Shown: positions 18,438 to 26,130, numbered from the stretch's first letter. The stretch is DNA of 64,000 nucleotides from Thiemannella venezuelensis (GCF_014203605.1 NZ_JACHJJ010000005.1:1-64000); one strand, 5' to 3'. A program made the numbers and translations. The notes: generated from the sequence alone by a model not told the origin.

Positions 18438-18504
18438 TGTCCGCTCGGAAACCATGCGGGTGATTCTTCCGGCGACGAGCCAGGTCGCGTAACAGCGCCG
18501 CAGG

Positions 18505-19131
18505 TCAGGGAAGAGCGCGGCCAGACTCCAGCAGCTCACGCAGCGCGGCGGGGGACTGGACGCCGGGGACCGGCCGGGCGCCGTCAATCACCAGGGAGGG
18601 GACTCCGGCGACACCGCACTCGATCGCCCGGCGCCGATCGGCTCGTACGGCGTCCGCGTAGCCGTCGCCGGTGAGGACGGCGCGCACCTCGTCATCGGCC
18701 AGACCGGTCTCGCCGCCCAGGAACCGCAGAACCTGAAGGTCGGCCACGTTGAGACCTTCGGTGTGATATGCGCGCAGCAGACGCTCCATCATCTGGTCTC
18801 CCCGGCCGCGATCGGCCGCCAGGTGGCACAGCCGGTGCGCGTCGAAGGTGTTCACCGGTCGGGCCAGGTGCAGGTTGAGCTCCAGTCCTTCGGCGACGCC
18901 CAACGACCGGATCTGCGCGATACGGGCTGCAGCCTGATCGCCCCACCACCCGGCCATGGCTTCGGCGGCCGTCGGCCCAGGAACCCGGCCTCCATCCGGT
19001 GCGAGCTCGTAGCTGCGCCACACGAGCTCCACGTCGTCACGGTCGGCGACCGTCTCCAGTGCCGCCGCCAAGCGTCTTTTGCCGATATAGCACCATGGGC
19101 ACAGCACATCGGCATAGATTTCGACCTTCAT
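18505..19131 (-). CDS. DsbA-family oxidoreductase (FrnE-like)
   Basis: Cytoplasmic thioredoxin-fold protein of 208 residues without a signal peptide. It opens MKVEIYADVLCPWCYIGKRR, with active-site Cys11-Pro-Trp-Cys14. A helical insertion follows, and GVAGVPSLVIDG provides the cis-Pro loop before the last strands. This is the FrnE/2-hydroxychromene isomerase-like DsbA subgroup found in polyketide clusters and stress responses. AAAGGA about six bases upstream fixes the ATG at 19131 and rules out a longer reading. It is ordinary housekeeping-type cargo in the accessory region. Confidence 0.9.
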   Translation of the reverse strand: MKVEIYADVLCPWCYIGKRRLAAALETVADRDDVELVWRSYELAPDGGRVPGPTAAEAMAGWWGDQAAARIAQIRSLGVAEGLELNLHLARPVNTFDAHRLCHLAADRGRGDQMMERLLRAYHTEGLNVADLQVLRFLGGETGLADDEVRAVLTGDGYADAVRADRRRAIECGVAGVPSLVIDGARPVPGVQSPAALRELLESGRALP

Positions 19132-19533
19132 GAACGTCCTTTCCTCGATTGACCGCCGCCGGCGGTGGAACCCCACCTCGATGGCATGAAGGAGCGGGGT
19201 CTCCGCCCGGCCGGGAGACGGCCCGCCGGGCGAGACGCAGGTGCGGTCAGGAGCCGAGGCGCTGCGGTCCGGGGCCGACCCCACGGACGGCGGTGTGGGT
19301 GGGCATGCCGCTCATACGCGCTCCGTCCCTCCCGAAGGGACCCTCCAGGGCCGCACGGAGATCGGACAGGACCCGGGATCGGTGCTCACCTGATGCTCCT
19401 CGTGATCGGCCGCAGGTTCGGTGGCTCATCCTGCAACCTCGACCATGGTTGAGATCAAGGGGGCTTTCTCTGGACCGAGCGGTGCCCGGCATCGGATGGC
19501 GCCCGGTGATCAGGGGTGGCACGTCCCACCGGG
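19132..19533. other. gene-free stretch before second tRNA copy
   Basis: About 400 bases between the DsbA-like start and the second tRNA-Ala fragment. No frame has protein-like composition with a start signal. The last 80 bases resemble the region before the other tRNA copies (GTCCCACCGGGTTCGCGTCG is shared with the third copy, apart from an insertion there). Confidence 0.5.
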
Positions 19534-19576
19534 TTCGCGTCGAAGGGGCAGGGGTTCGAATCCCCTCATCTCCACC
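19534..19576 (+). repeat. tRNA-Ala 3'-end copy 2 (att-like scar)
   Basis: Corresponds to tRNA-Ala from the anticodon loop to ACC of the 3' end. Relative to 14235-14278 there is one substitution in the loop (CGC followed by G instead of A) and one deleted T in the variable region. The variable-region deletion and missing 5' half show that it is not functional. A diverged terminator-like hairpin (gaccgcttcc / gggagcggtc) follows. Confidence 0.88.
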
Positions 19577-19730
19577 CGGGCCAGAGACCGCTTCCAAGAG
19601 ATCGGGAGCGGTCTTCTGCATTGCCGGGTGACTTGTGGCACTGCGGTGCGCACCACCGGAAGCGAGGCGGCGCCGTCAGTCGAGTGGGCCCGTCGCCTTC
19701 GCCGCTCGGACGAACTCGCGCACACGCTCG

Positions 19731-20060
19731 CTGGAGGGCGAGCGCGCCGAGGAAGCCGCCGCGTAGGACGCCGCTGACGCCGCGCCCGGCGTCGATCGCC
19801 CGTTGGAGGGCATTCCGGATGCCGCCGACGTGCGGCCTCAGGTCGTCGGCCGACTGCCTGCCGAGCGGTGCCAGCCGGACCTGGCGGCTGGCCCGTTCGA
19901 ACAATGGCGCGCCGATCAGCCGCTCCACCTTCTTGACCGCCTGGCTGATGCGTCCCGGAGTGAGCCGCAGGCGTTCGGCGGTGCGGGTGAAGTGCAACTC
20001 GTCGGCGAGCACCAGGAGCACCTGGATCTCCTGCCGTTCCAGCGCCGCGGCCTCCGTCAT
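19731..20060 (-). pseudogene. LysR-family regulator truncated after the DNA-binding domain
   Basis: About 110 residues read as a normal LysR N-terminus: EIQVLLVLADELHFTRTAERLRLTPGRISQAVKKVERLIGAPLFERASRQVRLAPLG, then the linker helix. The effector domain of about 190 residues is absent. The frame instead runs on into non-coding sequence and ends inside the second tRNA-Ala copy, so the break lies within about 160 bases of that scar. The gene was probably cut by recombination at the attachment site. A bare HTH domain might still bind DNA, but this is best called a pseudogene. Confidence 0.8.
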
Positions 20061-20279
20061 TGAGTCCGGCTAAACGCCCCTTCGCTGATCGCGGGTTGAT
20101 TCGGTCGTTGCCACACGGGATCGTTCACTCCGGAAATGCAATGGGAGGCACCACGCGCCGACGACGCGGATCGACGGTCGTGATGAGTGACCGGAACGGA
20201 TCGGCCGGTGGGCCTGCTCATGCGGAACCGTACGGGTAGGAGATCGCGGACCGGCGGTCCACGGCGAACGGAGACAGGC

Positions 20280-20567
20280 ATGTCGTTCCAGGCGTACTTG
20301 GACAACATCGAGGACAAGACCGGCCTCACCCCGCGTGAGTTCATCGCGCTGGCGAAGGAGCGCGGTTTCGATGACCCGTCCACGAAAGCGGGCGTGATCG
20401 TTGACTGGCTGAAGCAGGACTACGGTCTCGGGCGCGGACACGCGATGGCGCTAGTGCATGTGATCAAGAACGGGCCGAAGATCGATGCCAAGCACGTCGG
20501 CGGCTCCGGCTCCCACCGTGACGAGTCTGACACGCTCTGGCTGGACGGAAAGAAGAACCGGCCCTGA
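20280..20567 (+). CDS. DUF4287 domain protein
   Basis: The 95-residue protein matches DUF4287: MSFQAYLDNIEDKTGLTPREF, KAGVIVDWLKQDYGLGRGHAMALVHVIKNG. DUF4287 proteins are small, helical and of unknown function, sometimes fused to a DUF5655 module that is not present here. GGAG six bases upstream fixes the ATG. It lies between the second and third tRNA-Ala copies and is the only intact gene in that interval. Confidence 0.88.
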   Translation: MSFQAYLDNIEDKTGLTPREFIALAKERGFDDPSTKAGVIVDWLKQDYGLGRGHAMALVHVIKNGPKIDAKHVGGSGSHRDESDTLWLDGKKNRP

Positions 20568-20721
20568 TGCGGCTGCCGGTCGCCGTGGCCGGAGACGGCG
20601 ACCGTACGGATGCGAGACCCGCGTGCTCCCGAGCGGTGGGCCGTGACCACGGTGAAGCCACGCGGTGAGGTATCACGTCGGATGAAACGCGATGGGTCCC
20701 GGGGCGACCGCGCCGGAGTCT

Positions 20722-20734
20722 GCGAAAAGTCAGC
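20722..20734 (+). repeat. GCGAAAAGTC motif, copy 3
   Basis: Exact GCGAAAAGTCAGC in the context CCGGAGTCT, about 120 bases before the third tRNA-Ala copy. Spacing and flanks match copy 1 (15443), and the whole interval to the tRNA fragment is recognisably homologous between the two. Confidence 0.65.
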
Positions 20735-20853
20735 GGCCCCGCTGGCGGGAGAGCGCAGCAGAGATCAACGGATGTCACCGTCGTGGTACCCGACGGCACC
20801 GGACGGCATCCGCTGATCGGAGGCGATGCGTCCCACCGGATCAAGCCCACGGG

Positions 20854-20894
20854 TTCGCGTCGGAGGGGTCGGGGGTTCGAATCCCCTCATCTCC
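20854..20894 (+). repeat. tRNA-Ala 3'-end copy 3 (att-like scar)
   Basis: Copy of tRNA-Ala from the anticodon loop to the acceptor 3' strand with three substitutions, one of which breaks the anticodon stem. A weaker hairpin follows. It is the most diverged of the three copies, so probably the oldest. Confidence 0.87.
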
Positions 20895-20972
20895 ATCCAG
20901 GTCAGAGGTCATTTCCGAGAAGTCGGGAGCGGCTTCTGGCGTTCCTGGGTGACCGACTGAGCGCTATGCCCG

Positions 20973-21167
20973 CTACTCGGGGTCGCGACCGGAGATCGCC
21001 ATCACGGCGGAGGTCAGGATGCAGCCCAGCCCGACGGCGGAATTGGCGATCAGGAAGGGGATGGCGTCGTTGTCGACACCACTGGCGACCGCCCCGCATC
21101 CCCCCAGGAGGAGAACGGCCCACCCGAGGGTCAGGGGGAACATGTGAGATCGGTTCTGAGGTTTCAC
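20973..21167 (-). CDS. small two-helix membrane protein
   Basis: The 64-residue product has two hydrophobic segments (about 10-30 and 36-59) joined by a short polar loop with Asp-Asn-Asp, and ends GRDPE. AAGGA lies seven bases before the GTG start, which supports a real gene. The family is not recognised. It sits between the third tRNA copy and the integrase shard. It could be a small actinobacterial membrane protein of no known function. Confidence 0.5.
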   Translation of the reverse strand: MKPQNRSHMFPLTLGWAVLLLGGCGAVASGVDNDAIPFLIANSAVGLGCILTSAVMAISGRDPE

Positions 21168-21221
21168 TGATCATCCTTCGCGGGGACGGACCGAGCCGGA
21201 CGATGATGCCACGGCATGAAA

Positions 21222-21326
21222 TCAGTCAGGGAACAGCTGGTCCATGGCCTCGGCTCCTTCCAGGAGCATCGGGCGGAGCTGCTTGCGGTAGACGGTCTCC
21301 GTCACCGAGGCGTTGCGGTGTCCGCA
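21222..21326 (-). pseudogene. C-terminal shard of a tyrosine recombinase
   Basis: 34 codons encode GHRNASVTETVYRKQLRPM, then LLEGAEAMDQLFPD and a stop. This is the normal end of an actinobacterial integrase including the nucleophile Tyr. Upstream of Gly-His the similarity stops. It differs in sequence from the integrase remnant at 16533 and retains the tail that one lacks, so it comes from a second integrase. Confidence 0.85.
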
Positions 21327-21349
21327 CTTCAGGGGCAAGCCTCGGTCTC

Positions 21350-22084
21350 TTACTCGGGGCGGATGGCGATGGTGCTGACGGTGCCGTTGCCCCAGACGGT
21401 GGTGTTCATCATCATCCGCCCGTCCAGGGACACGACTGTGAACTCCGGTACGAAGCGTGTCGTGAACGTCCCGGCGATCCAGCTCCGCAACTGATCTACT
21501 TCACTCGCGACCCAGTCCCACTCGTCGAGGAGCCGCACTCGGACCCACGCCCTGTGCTCCTCTATGTCGTCCACGTCATCGCTCTCGGAGTAGGTGACCG
21601 CGAGCAGGAACTCGCGGTCTTCGTTGAAGAGCCCGTACTCCGTCGCCATCCGGAACCAGCTCGCATTGACCTTGTCCGGCATGTCCAGGTCGTCGACACC
21701 AGGTATCTCGTCCGGGTGGGAGTCGAACCGGCCGTGCTCGGGGCCGGCGCTCCCGGGTGAGTGGTACGGGGGAAGCGGAGGCAACCGGACTTCATCCCGG
21801 CTTCTCCGCTCTATGAGGTGGAGTCCGGCGGGTGCGAGCAGAGTGGCCATCTCGTCATCGGTGAGCGTCACGGATGCACGGTAGCCATCAGGAAGGGGGT
21901 CCCGTGAGCCGGAGTCAGCGAAAAGTCGCAGGAATGCCACGTCGATGGGATCAAGATGATCAGGCGTCAGGGGCTCGGCCGAGCGGGCTTTGCTCTCCTC
22001 CGCAAACGTGGGCTGCTCGCCCTCTGGCGATCGCCTTTCTCTGATCGGCCCCAGCGCCGGGAGAAAGGGATCGGTTGTCGTCAT
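21350..22084 (-). CDS. hypothetical acidic protein
   Basis: The 244-residue reading has a low-complexity N-terminal third and a well-ordered remainder from about residue 75 (TLTDDEMATLLAPAGLHLIE onward). It ends in WDWVASEVDQLRSWIAGTFTTRF, VVSLDGRMMMNTTVWGNGTVSTIAI. The composition of the last 150 residues is clearly protein-like. The fourth GCGAAAAGTC motif falls inside the first third (21918), which raises the possibility that the true gene starts downstream of it. I do not recognise the family. No membrane segment or catalytic motif is seen. Confidence 0.6.
   Translation of the reverse strand: MTTTDPFLPALGPIRERRSPEGEQPTFAEESKARSAEPLTPDHLDPIDVAFLRLFADSGSRDPLPDGYRASVTLTDDEMATLLAPAGLHLIERRSRDEVRLPPLPPYHSPGSAGPEHGRFDSHPDEIPGVDDLDMPDKVNASWFRMATEYGLFNEDREFLLAVTYSESDDVDDIEEHRAWVRVRLLDEWDWVASEVDQLRSWIAGTFTTRFVPEFTVVSLDGRMMMNTTVWGNGTVSTIAIRPE
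21918..21929 (+). repeat. GCGAAAAGTC motif, copy 4 (shorter)
   Basis: GCGAAAAGTCGC in the context CCGGAGTCA, sharing about 19 of 20 positions with copy 3 but diverging after GTC. It lies within the reading frame of the hypothetical protein at 21350, near its N-terminal end. Confidence 0.5.
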
Positions 22085-22286
22085 GCGGGCCACGATGGCA
22101 GGCCGGGCCGGCAATCTGCCGGAGTGGCAACCCCGGTGGTCATGCCGGTGACAAGCTCCCCTGGACCACTGTCCGCGACCGCTTCACGGACTTCGATCCA
22201 GATCTGGAATTCGGCGATGACCGGTCCACCGCGCATCCGCCCGGCAGCCGGATCACGGCGAAGTGCCGTCCGATCCGGCTCATCCG

Positions 22287-22469
22287 CTAACGGACGCGGG
22301 GCAGCCCCAGCGGCAGGAGATCCCACAGGGCATCCAGCAGCGCGTCCCACCCCGTCGCCAGCGCCCACCACGCGCCCGCAGCGAGCATGACACCCAACAG
22401 CAGCGTCAGCACGGTCAGCTTCGCCAGGGCGCGCCCCGGGGACCGCTCGGGGCTCCGGAAAGCCATCAT
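22287..22469 (-). CDS. possible small single-helix membrane protein
   Basis: 60 codons give a basic N-terminus, one strong hydrophobic helix (LAKLTVLTLLLGVMLAAGAW) and an amphipathic end rich in Trp and Leu. The arrangement looks like a small membrane protein, but no clear ribosome binding site precedes the paired ATG codons and no family is recognised. It is divergent from the DUF6461-like gene at 22651. Confidence 0.4.
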   Translation of the reverse strand: MMAFRSPERSPGRALAKLTVLTLLLGVMLAAGAWWALATGWDALLDALWDLLPLGLPRVR

Positions 22470-22650
22470 GACGCCAGCCAACCAAACAGACAGGCGGCAC
22501 ACCAGTCCTTGCGGCTACGCACACATGGCAGTCCAGACACGCAACCCCGCGGAGCCGGCTGAGAGCTCCGGCTGTGGATGGTCTGGCCGGTTCCGCCGCG
22601 CTTCTGGGACGATCTCGGTGATCCGTTCCCGCCGAGCGAAGGGGCCCTGC

Positions 22651-23328
22651 GTGACCACCGGACAGCCGCCGACATCCGACCTGCGCGAGTACTACCGGCG
22701 GCTGATGAACGACACGCAGTGGCTCAGTGCGGGCATGTGCTGGACGGCGGTGGTCCCCGACGACGGGCGAGCGCTCACCCTGGACGAGGTCGCCGCCCGG
22801 CTCGCCGGGAACACGCCCTACCGGCTGCACGAGCCGACGCCGCTGGACGCCGTCGGGCCGCCCGAACGCGACGCCTACCCCGTGCTCGTCGACTGGTACG
22901 GCGCGACCACCGTGCTCTTCGAGTGGGACTACCTCGGGACGGAGCCCGTCGTGCTCCGGCGGCTCAGTGCGGGAGCGCGCGTCTACAGCGCCTGGTGGAA
23001 CGTCAACGCCAACAATCGGCTGAGCTTCGCGGCCGGAGGCGAGCACCTCCTGGCGATCGACGGGATGTTCCCCGGGCAGAAGGAACACCACGCCCACCTG
23101 GCCCGGTGGCCCGAACTGCAGGCGATGACGGACTTCTTCGCCGACCCCCCGCCCGAGGACCTCGACGAGGACGAAGATGACGACGACCTCGGTGACCGCG
23201 CCGACTACGACTGGCAGGCCGCCTTCCTCGCGGTCATCGACCGCACCACCGGGGCGCGGCTGACCGGCGAGTGGCTGGAGCGGCCGCACCCCTGCGTGAC
23301 GGTCCGCGTGCCCGACGTGACCCGCTGA
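22651..23328 (+). CDS. DUF6461-like protein C
   Basis: The 225-residue acidic protein gives the clearest DUF6461 pattern in the window: CWTAVVPDDGRALTLDEVAARLAG, VDWYGATTVLFEWDYLG, and ARVYSAWWNVNANNRLSFAAGGEHL. A run of Asp/Glu (DEDEDDDDLGD) precedes the final segment TTGARLTGEWLE. AAGGGG seven bases upstream supports the GTG start. Together with the genes at 16990 and 17776 it makes a dispersed family in the accessory region. Immunity- or binding-type roles are suggested for such families but not shown. Confidence 0.8.
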   Translation: MTTGQPPTSDLREYYRRLMNDTQWLSAGMCWTAVVPDDGRALTLDEVAARLAGNTPYRLHEPTPLDAVGPPERDAYPVLVDWYGATTVLFEWDYLGTEPVVLRRLSAGARVYSAWWNVNANNRLSFAAGGEHLLAIDGMFPGQKEHHAHLARWPELQAMTDFFADPPPEDLDEDEDDDDLGDRADYDWQAAFLAVIDRTTGARLTGEWLERPHPCVTVRVPDVTR

Positions 23329-23566
23329 CTTCTCAGCGGTCCGCACGCCCGATGCGATCCGCTGACTCCTCAGCGGTCGGCGCGCGGGCTGCATGCGCGG
23401 GAAGCGACCTTCTCAACCCCTCGTGCGCGCCGGGCACGCCCTGTCTGCGAAGACCCCGAAGGGAGCGTCTTCCGGGACGCCCTCTCTCTTCGAGAGGTGG
23501 CCATGCGCTCACGGACCTACCTGCACGGCCTTCTGGTGTCGACGATCTTCACCGAGGGGCTCGACG

Positions 23567-24370
23567 CTAAAGGTCGAGCGTCAACGCGCGGTGATCGGAC
23601 ACCTCGGGTGCGGCCGCGATCTCGAATCGCCGGACGGCGGTGGGCTCGGAGACGAGCAGGTAGCTCGCATGCCGTACGGGCTTGGGATAGCGGGAGGTTC
23701 TGGTGTCGGCGTCCTGGACCAGATCGGTGAGGCCGAGCTTGGCGAGGATCTGGAGCGTCTCGCTGTCGGGCAGCACGTTGAAGTCGCCGCACACCACGGT
23801 CAGGTCGCCGTTCTCGCGCACGCCGGTGATGAGGCCGGCGAGCCTTTCGGCCTGTGCGCGGCGAGCCGGAGTATCGGTTTTCCCGCGTGCGTCACGCAGG
23901 CCGTGGAGGTTGACGACGGTGACGAACCGCTGCGCCCGGCGGTCGAAGACGCGTACGGCCAGAGCGGCGCGGGGGCGGTCGTCGGCCGGCCAGTGATCGC
24001 GGTGTTCGGCGTAGTCGCCGTGTACGAACGCGGATCGCATGCCGACGATGGGAAGCGTCTCGGCGACGAAGGTGGCGAGCCCGAAGTCCTGCCGGTGTGA
24101 ACCGCGTTCGCGGTCCTGGACCGGCCCGGAGTCGCTCGCGGTGAACAGGTCGTGGTGGCGGGGAAGGCGCGACCGTACATCACCCAGGAGGTCCGCTCGT
24201 TGCGGCAGCGACCGCTCGGCGTCGTCGAATCGTGTCCAGCCGCGGGCGGTCGGCGTGTGCGTCACCTCCTGCAGGCACAGGACGTCGGCGTCGCAGTCGT
24301 CGAGCCAGGGGGCGAGCTCGCTGAACATCGCGCCGCCCCAAGCGTTGAGGGAGATGATCCGCACGATCAC
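23567..24370 (-). CDS. endonuclease/exonuclease/phosphatase-family protein
   Basis: The 267-residue protein is a metal-dependent phosphodiesterase of the DNase I-like fold. The motifs occur in order: SLNAWGG, CLQEV (metal-binding Glu), HGDYAEHRD, VNLHGLRD (catalytic His), CGDFNVLP (Asp/Asn pair) and SDHRALTL (final Asp-His). No signal peptide is present, so it is cytoplasmic. The substrate could be DNA, an inositol phosphate or a small phosphodiester. Two GTG codons six bases apart are possible starts, without a clear ribosome binding site. It is divergent from the DoxX gene. Confidence 0.88.
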   Translation of the reverse strand: MIVRIISLNAWGGAMFSELAPWLDDCDADVLCLQEVTHTPTARGWTRFDDAERSLPQRADLLGDVRSRLPRHHDLFTASDSGPVQDRERGSHRQDFGLATFVAETLPIVGMRSAFVHGDYAEHRDHWPADDRPRAALAVRVFDRRAQRFVTVVNLHGLRDARGKTDTPARRAQAERLAGLITGVRENGDLTVVCGDFNVLPDSETLQILAKLGLTDLVQDADTRTSRYPKPVRHASYLLVSEPTAVRRFEIAAAPEVSDHRALTLDL

Positions 24371-24443
24371 AAACCTAGACCAAGCCGACTCCTCCCGGCC
24401 GGCACGGCAAGGATCTTGCTCCGAGAGGGTTCACCCTCAATTA

Positions 24444-24481
24444 GATAGTGCTACTATCCATTAATAGATAACGTCACTATC
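24444..24481 (+). promoter_or_regulatory. paired inverted-repeat operators before doxX-like gene
   Basis: Two 15-base sites 23 bases apart: GATAGT-GCT-ACTATC (perfect arms) and GATAAC-GTC-ACTATC. They sit in the 129-base divergent region 20-56 bases before the start codon, in a distinctly AT-rich stretch. This is the form of a TetR- or MarR-type operator. No regulator of those classes is adjacent, so control in trans is likely. Confidence 0.65.
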
Positions 24482-24499
24482 CAAAGGAGGGTGAGTCCT

Positions 24500-25051
24500 G
24501 TGACCGTGATCGTCCTCGTCGCCGCCACGCTGTGCTTCCGCCTGCTGGGCGCGGCACTCGGCCTGGCCCGCTTCGCCACCTGGCGGGTAAGCGCCGCGCA
24601 CGGCCTGGCCGTCATGCTCGTGATGACGGCCGGCGCCCACTTCGTCCCGTCGGATGTGGCCTTCATGCCGAACCACGCCGACATGGTGGCGATGGTTCCG
24701 CCGTTCGTCCCGTTCCCCGCCCTCGTGGTCTACCTGACCGGCCTCCTGGAACTGGCCGGTGCGGTGGGCCTCGTGATCCCGGCCACCCGGCGGGCGGCCG
24801 GGATCTGCCTGGCGCTGCTGTTCGTGCTCATGCTCCCGGCCAACATCCACGCCGCCCTGGCCGGGGTGACCCTGGCGGGGGAGGCGGCGACGCCGCTGTG
24901 GCAGCGCATCCCCGAGCAGGTCCTCTACATCGGCGTCGCGCTCTGGGGGGCGGGCGCCGTCGGGGGACGCGAGGGCCGTACGGCTTCCGCGGGCCGTACG
25001 GGCGCGGGAAGCGGGAGCGGGCGGCCGCGGGCGGAGCCGGAGCGGACGTAG
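24500..25051 (+). CDS. DoxX-family membrane protein
   Basis: The 183-residue integral membrane protein has four hydrophobic helices (about 2-20, 30-50, 70-95, 100-125). The DoxX-type conserved segment MVPPFVPFPALVVYLTGLLELAGAVGLVIP is present, followed by a disordered basic tail. DoxX proteins are linked to redox and organic-hydroperoxide stress, but the biochemical role is uncertain. GGAGG nine bases upstream selects the GTG at 24500 rather than the one directly after the ribosome binding site at 24491. Confidence 0.85.
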   Translation: MTVIVLVAATLCFRLLGAALGLARFATWRVSAAHGLAVMLVMTAGAHFVPSDVAFMPNHADMVAMVPPFVPFPALVVYLTGLLELAGAVGLVIPATRRAAGICLALLFVLMLPANIHAALAGVTLAGEAATPLWQRIPEQVLYIGVALWGAGAVGGREGRTASAGRTGAGSGSGRPRAEPERT

Positions 25052-25057
25052 GCCGGG

Positions 25058-26068
25058 TCAGGCGTCAGGGGCGCCGGGCGCGGAGCCGGCGCCGCCCTGC
25101 CCCGAGGAGGCTCCTCCGCAGGCGGCGGACAGGCGGCGGGCGAAGGCGGAGCAGGCCTCCCGGAACTCCGGGGGCTCGATGATGGAGAAGTCGGCGTCCA
25201 GGAAGACGAGGCTGAGGACGAGCCACTCCCAGGAGTCGAGCCAGACGGTGACCCGGGTCTCCTGGTCGTCGACGCGCTGGATCCGGGCGTCCTGGTACTT
25301 CAACGCGTCGGCGACCTCGTGCGGCTTCGCCCTCACGGTGAGCCGGACGCGGCGGCGGTCCGCGTTCAGGCCCTGCCGGAGGTACGACAGGGCCGTGTCG
25401 GCCGGCAGTTCGCGGGAGGGGCCGCGGGCGTCGGTGCGTACGGCGTCGGTGACGCGGTCGACGCGGAACACCCGCCAGTCGTCCCTGCCCAGGTCCCAGC
25501 CCAGCAGGTACCAGCGCAGATGCAGGTGGACCTGCCGGTGCGGCTCCACCCGCCGCCGGCTCGTCCTCCCCTGCCGGTCCGTGTAGTCGAACGCCACGAC
25601 CTCCCGGCGGGCGATCGCCTCGGCGAGGCCGGCCAGGACCTCCGCGTTCACACCGGGTGCGAGTTGCTGCCCCGTCTCCAGGCTGGTGCGCAGCGCGGCC
25701 GCGCGCGGGCGGAGCCTCGCCGGGAGGAACTGGTCGAGTTTGCCGTAGGCGCGGGTGGCCGCGTCGTCGAGGGCCCCGTCCTGTCCGGAGCGCGCGGAGG
25801 CGAGAGTGGCGAGACCGAGCAGCGTCGCGACCGCCTCGTCGTCGTCGAGGACGAGCGGAGGCAGCGTCCGGCCCGCCACGAGCCGGTAGTAGCCGCCGGG
25901 CCCCGGCTGCGTCTCGACGGGGTAGCCGTAGCCCCGGAGCCGTTCGATGTCGCGGCGGACGGTCCGGGGACTCACGGCCAGCCGGGAGGCCAGTTCCTCC
26001 CCGCTGAACGGCCGACCCGTCTGCAGGGTCGACAGCAGGGCCAGCATGCGTCCGGTCACGTCGGCCAT
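25058..26068 (-). CDS. YafY-type WYL-domain transcriptional regulator
   Basis: The 336-residue regulator has an N-terminal DeoR-like winged helix (about 5-60: GRPFSGEELASRLAVSPRTVRRDIERLRGYG). A WYL domain follows (about 135-200, with the namesake RWYLLGWD and the basic RRRVEPHRQV), then a WCX-like C-terminal extension. WYL proteins sense nucleic-acid or nucleotide ligands and often control DNA-damage or defence genes. It is divergent from the UvrA2-like gene with 62 bases between starts, so that gene is the probable target. A second ATG at 26083 is possible. Confidence 0.9.
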   Translation of the reverse strand: MADVTGRMLALLSTLQTGRPFSGEELASRLAVSPRTVRRDIERLRGYGYPVETQPGPGGYYRLVAGRTLPPLVLDDDEAVATLLGLATLASARSGQDGALDDAATRAYGKLDQFLPARLRPRAAALRTSLETGQQLAPGVNAEVLAGLAEAIARREVVAFDYTDRQGRTSRRRVEPHRQVHLHLRWYLLGWDLGRDDWRVFRVDRVTDAVRTDARGPSRELPADTALSYLRQGLNADRRRVRLTVRAKPHEVADALKYQDARIQRVDDQETRVTVWLDSWEWLVLSLVFLDADFSIIEPPEFREACSAFARRLSAACGGASSGQGGAGSAPGAPDA

Positions 26069-26130
26069 GACCTCATCATGCATAGAATTGCGGTCAATAT
26101 CCGGCCACATCTAGCCATACTGTCGGAAGC

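Noticed and set aside
22075-22290. 71-codon plus-strand frame (HAGDKLPWTTVRDRFTDFDPDLEF)
   Set aside because: Parts look protein-like, perhaps a gene fragment, but there is no start signal and it overlaps the start of the hypothetical gene on the other strand. Not enough to call.
14280-23400. Prophage
   Set aside because: Integrase remnants and att-like repeats are present, but no terminase, portal, capsid, tail, lysis or phage replication gene was found.
23329-23566. Small genes between DUF6461-like protein C and the phosphodiesterase gene
   Set aside because: Only short frames without ribosome binding sites. The stretch contains a short direct repeat (CCGCTGACTyCTCAGCGGTC) after the stop codon but nothing else recognised.
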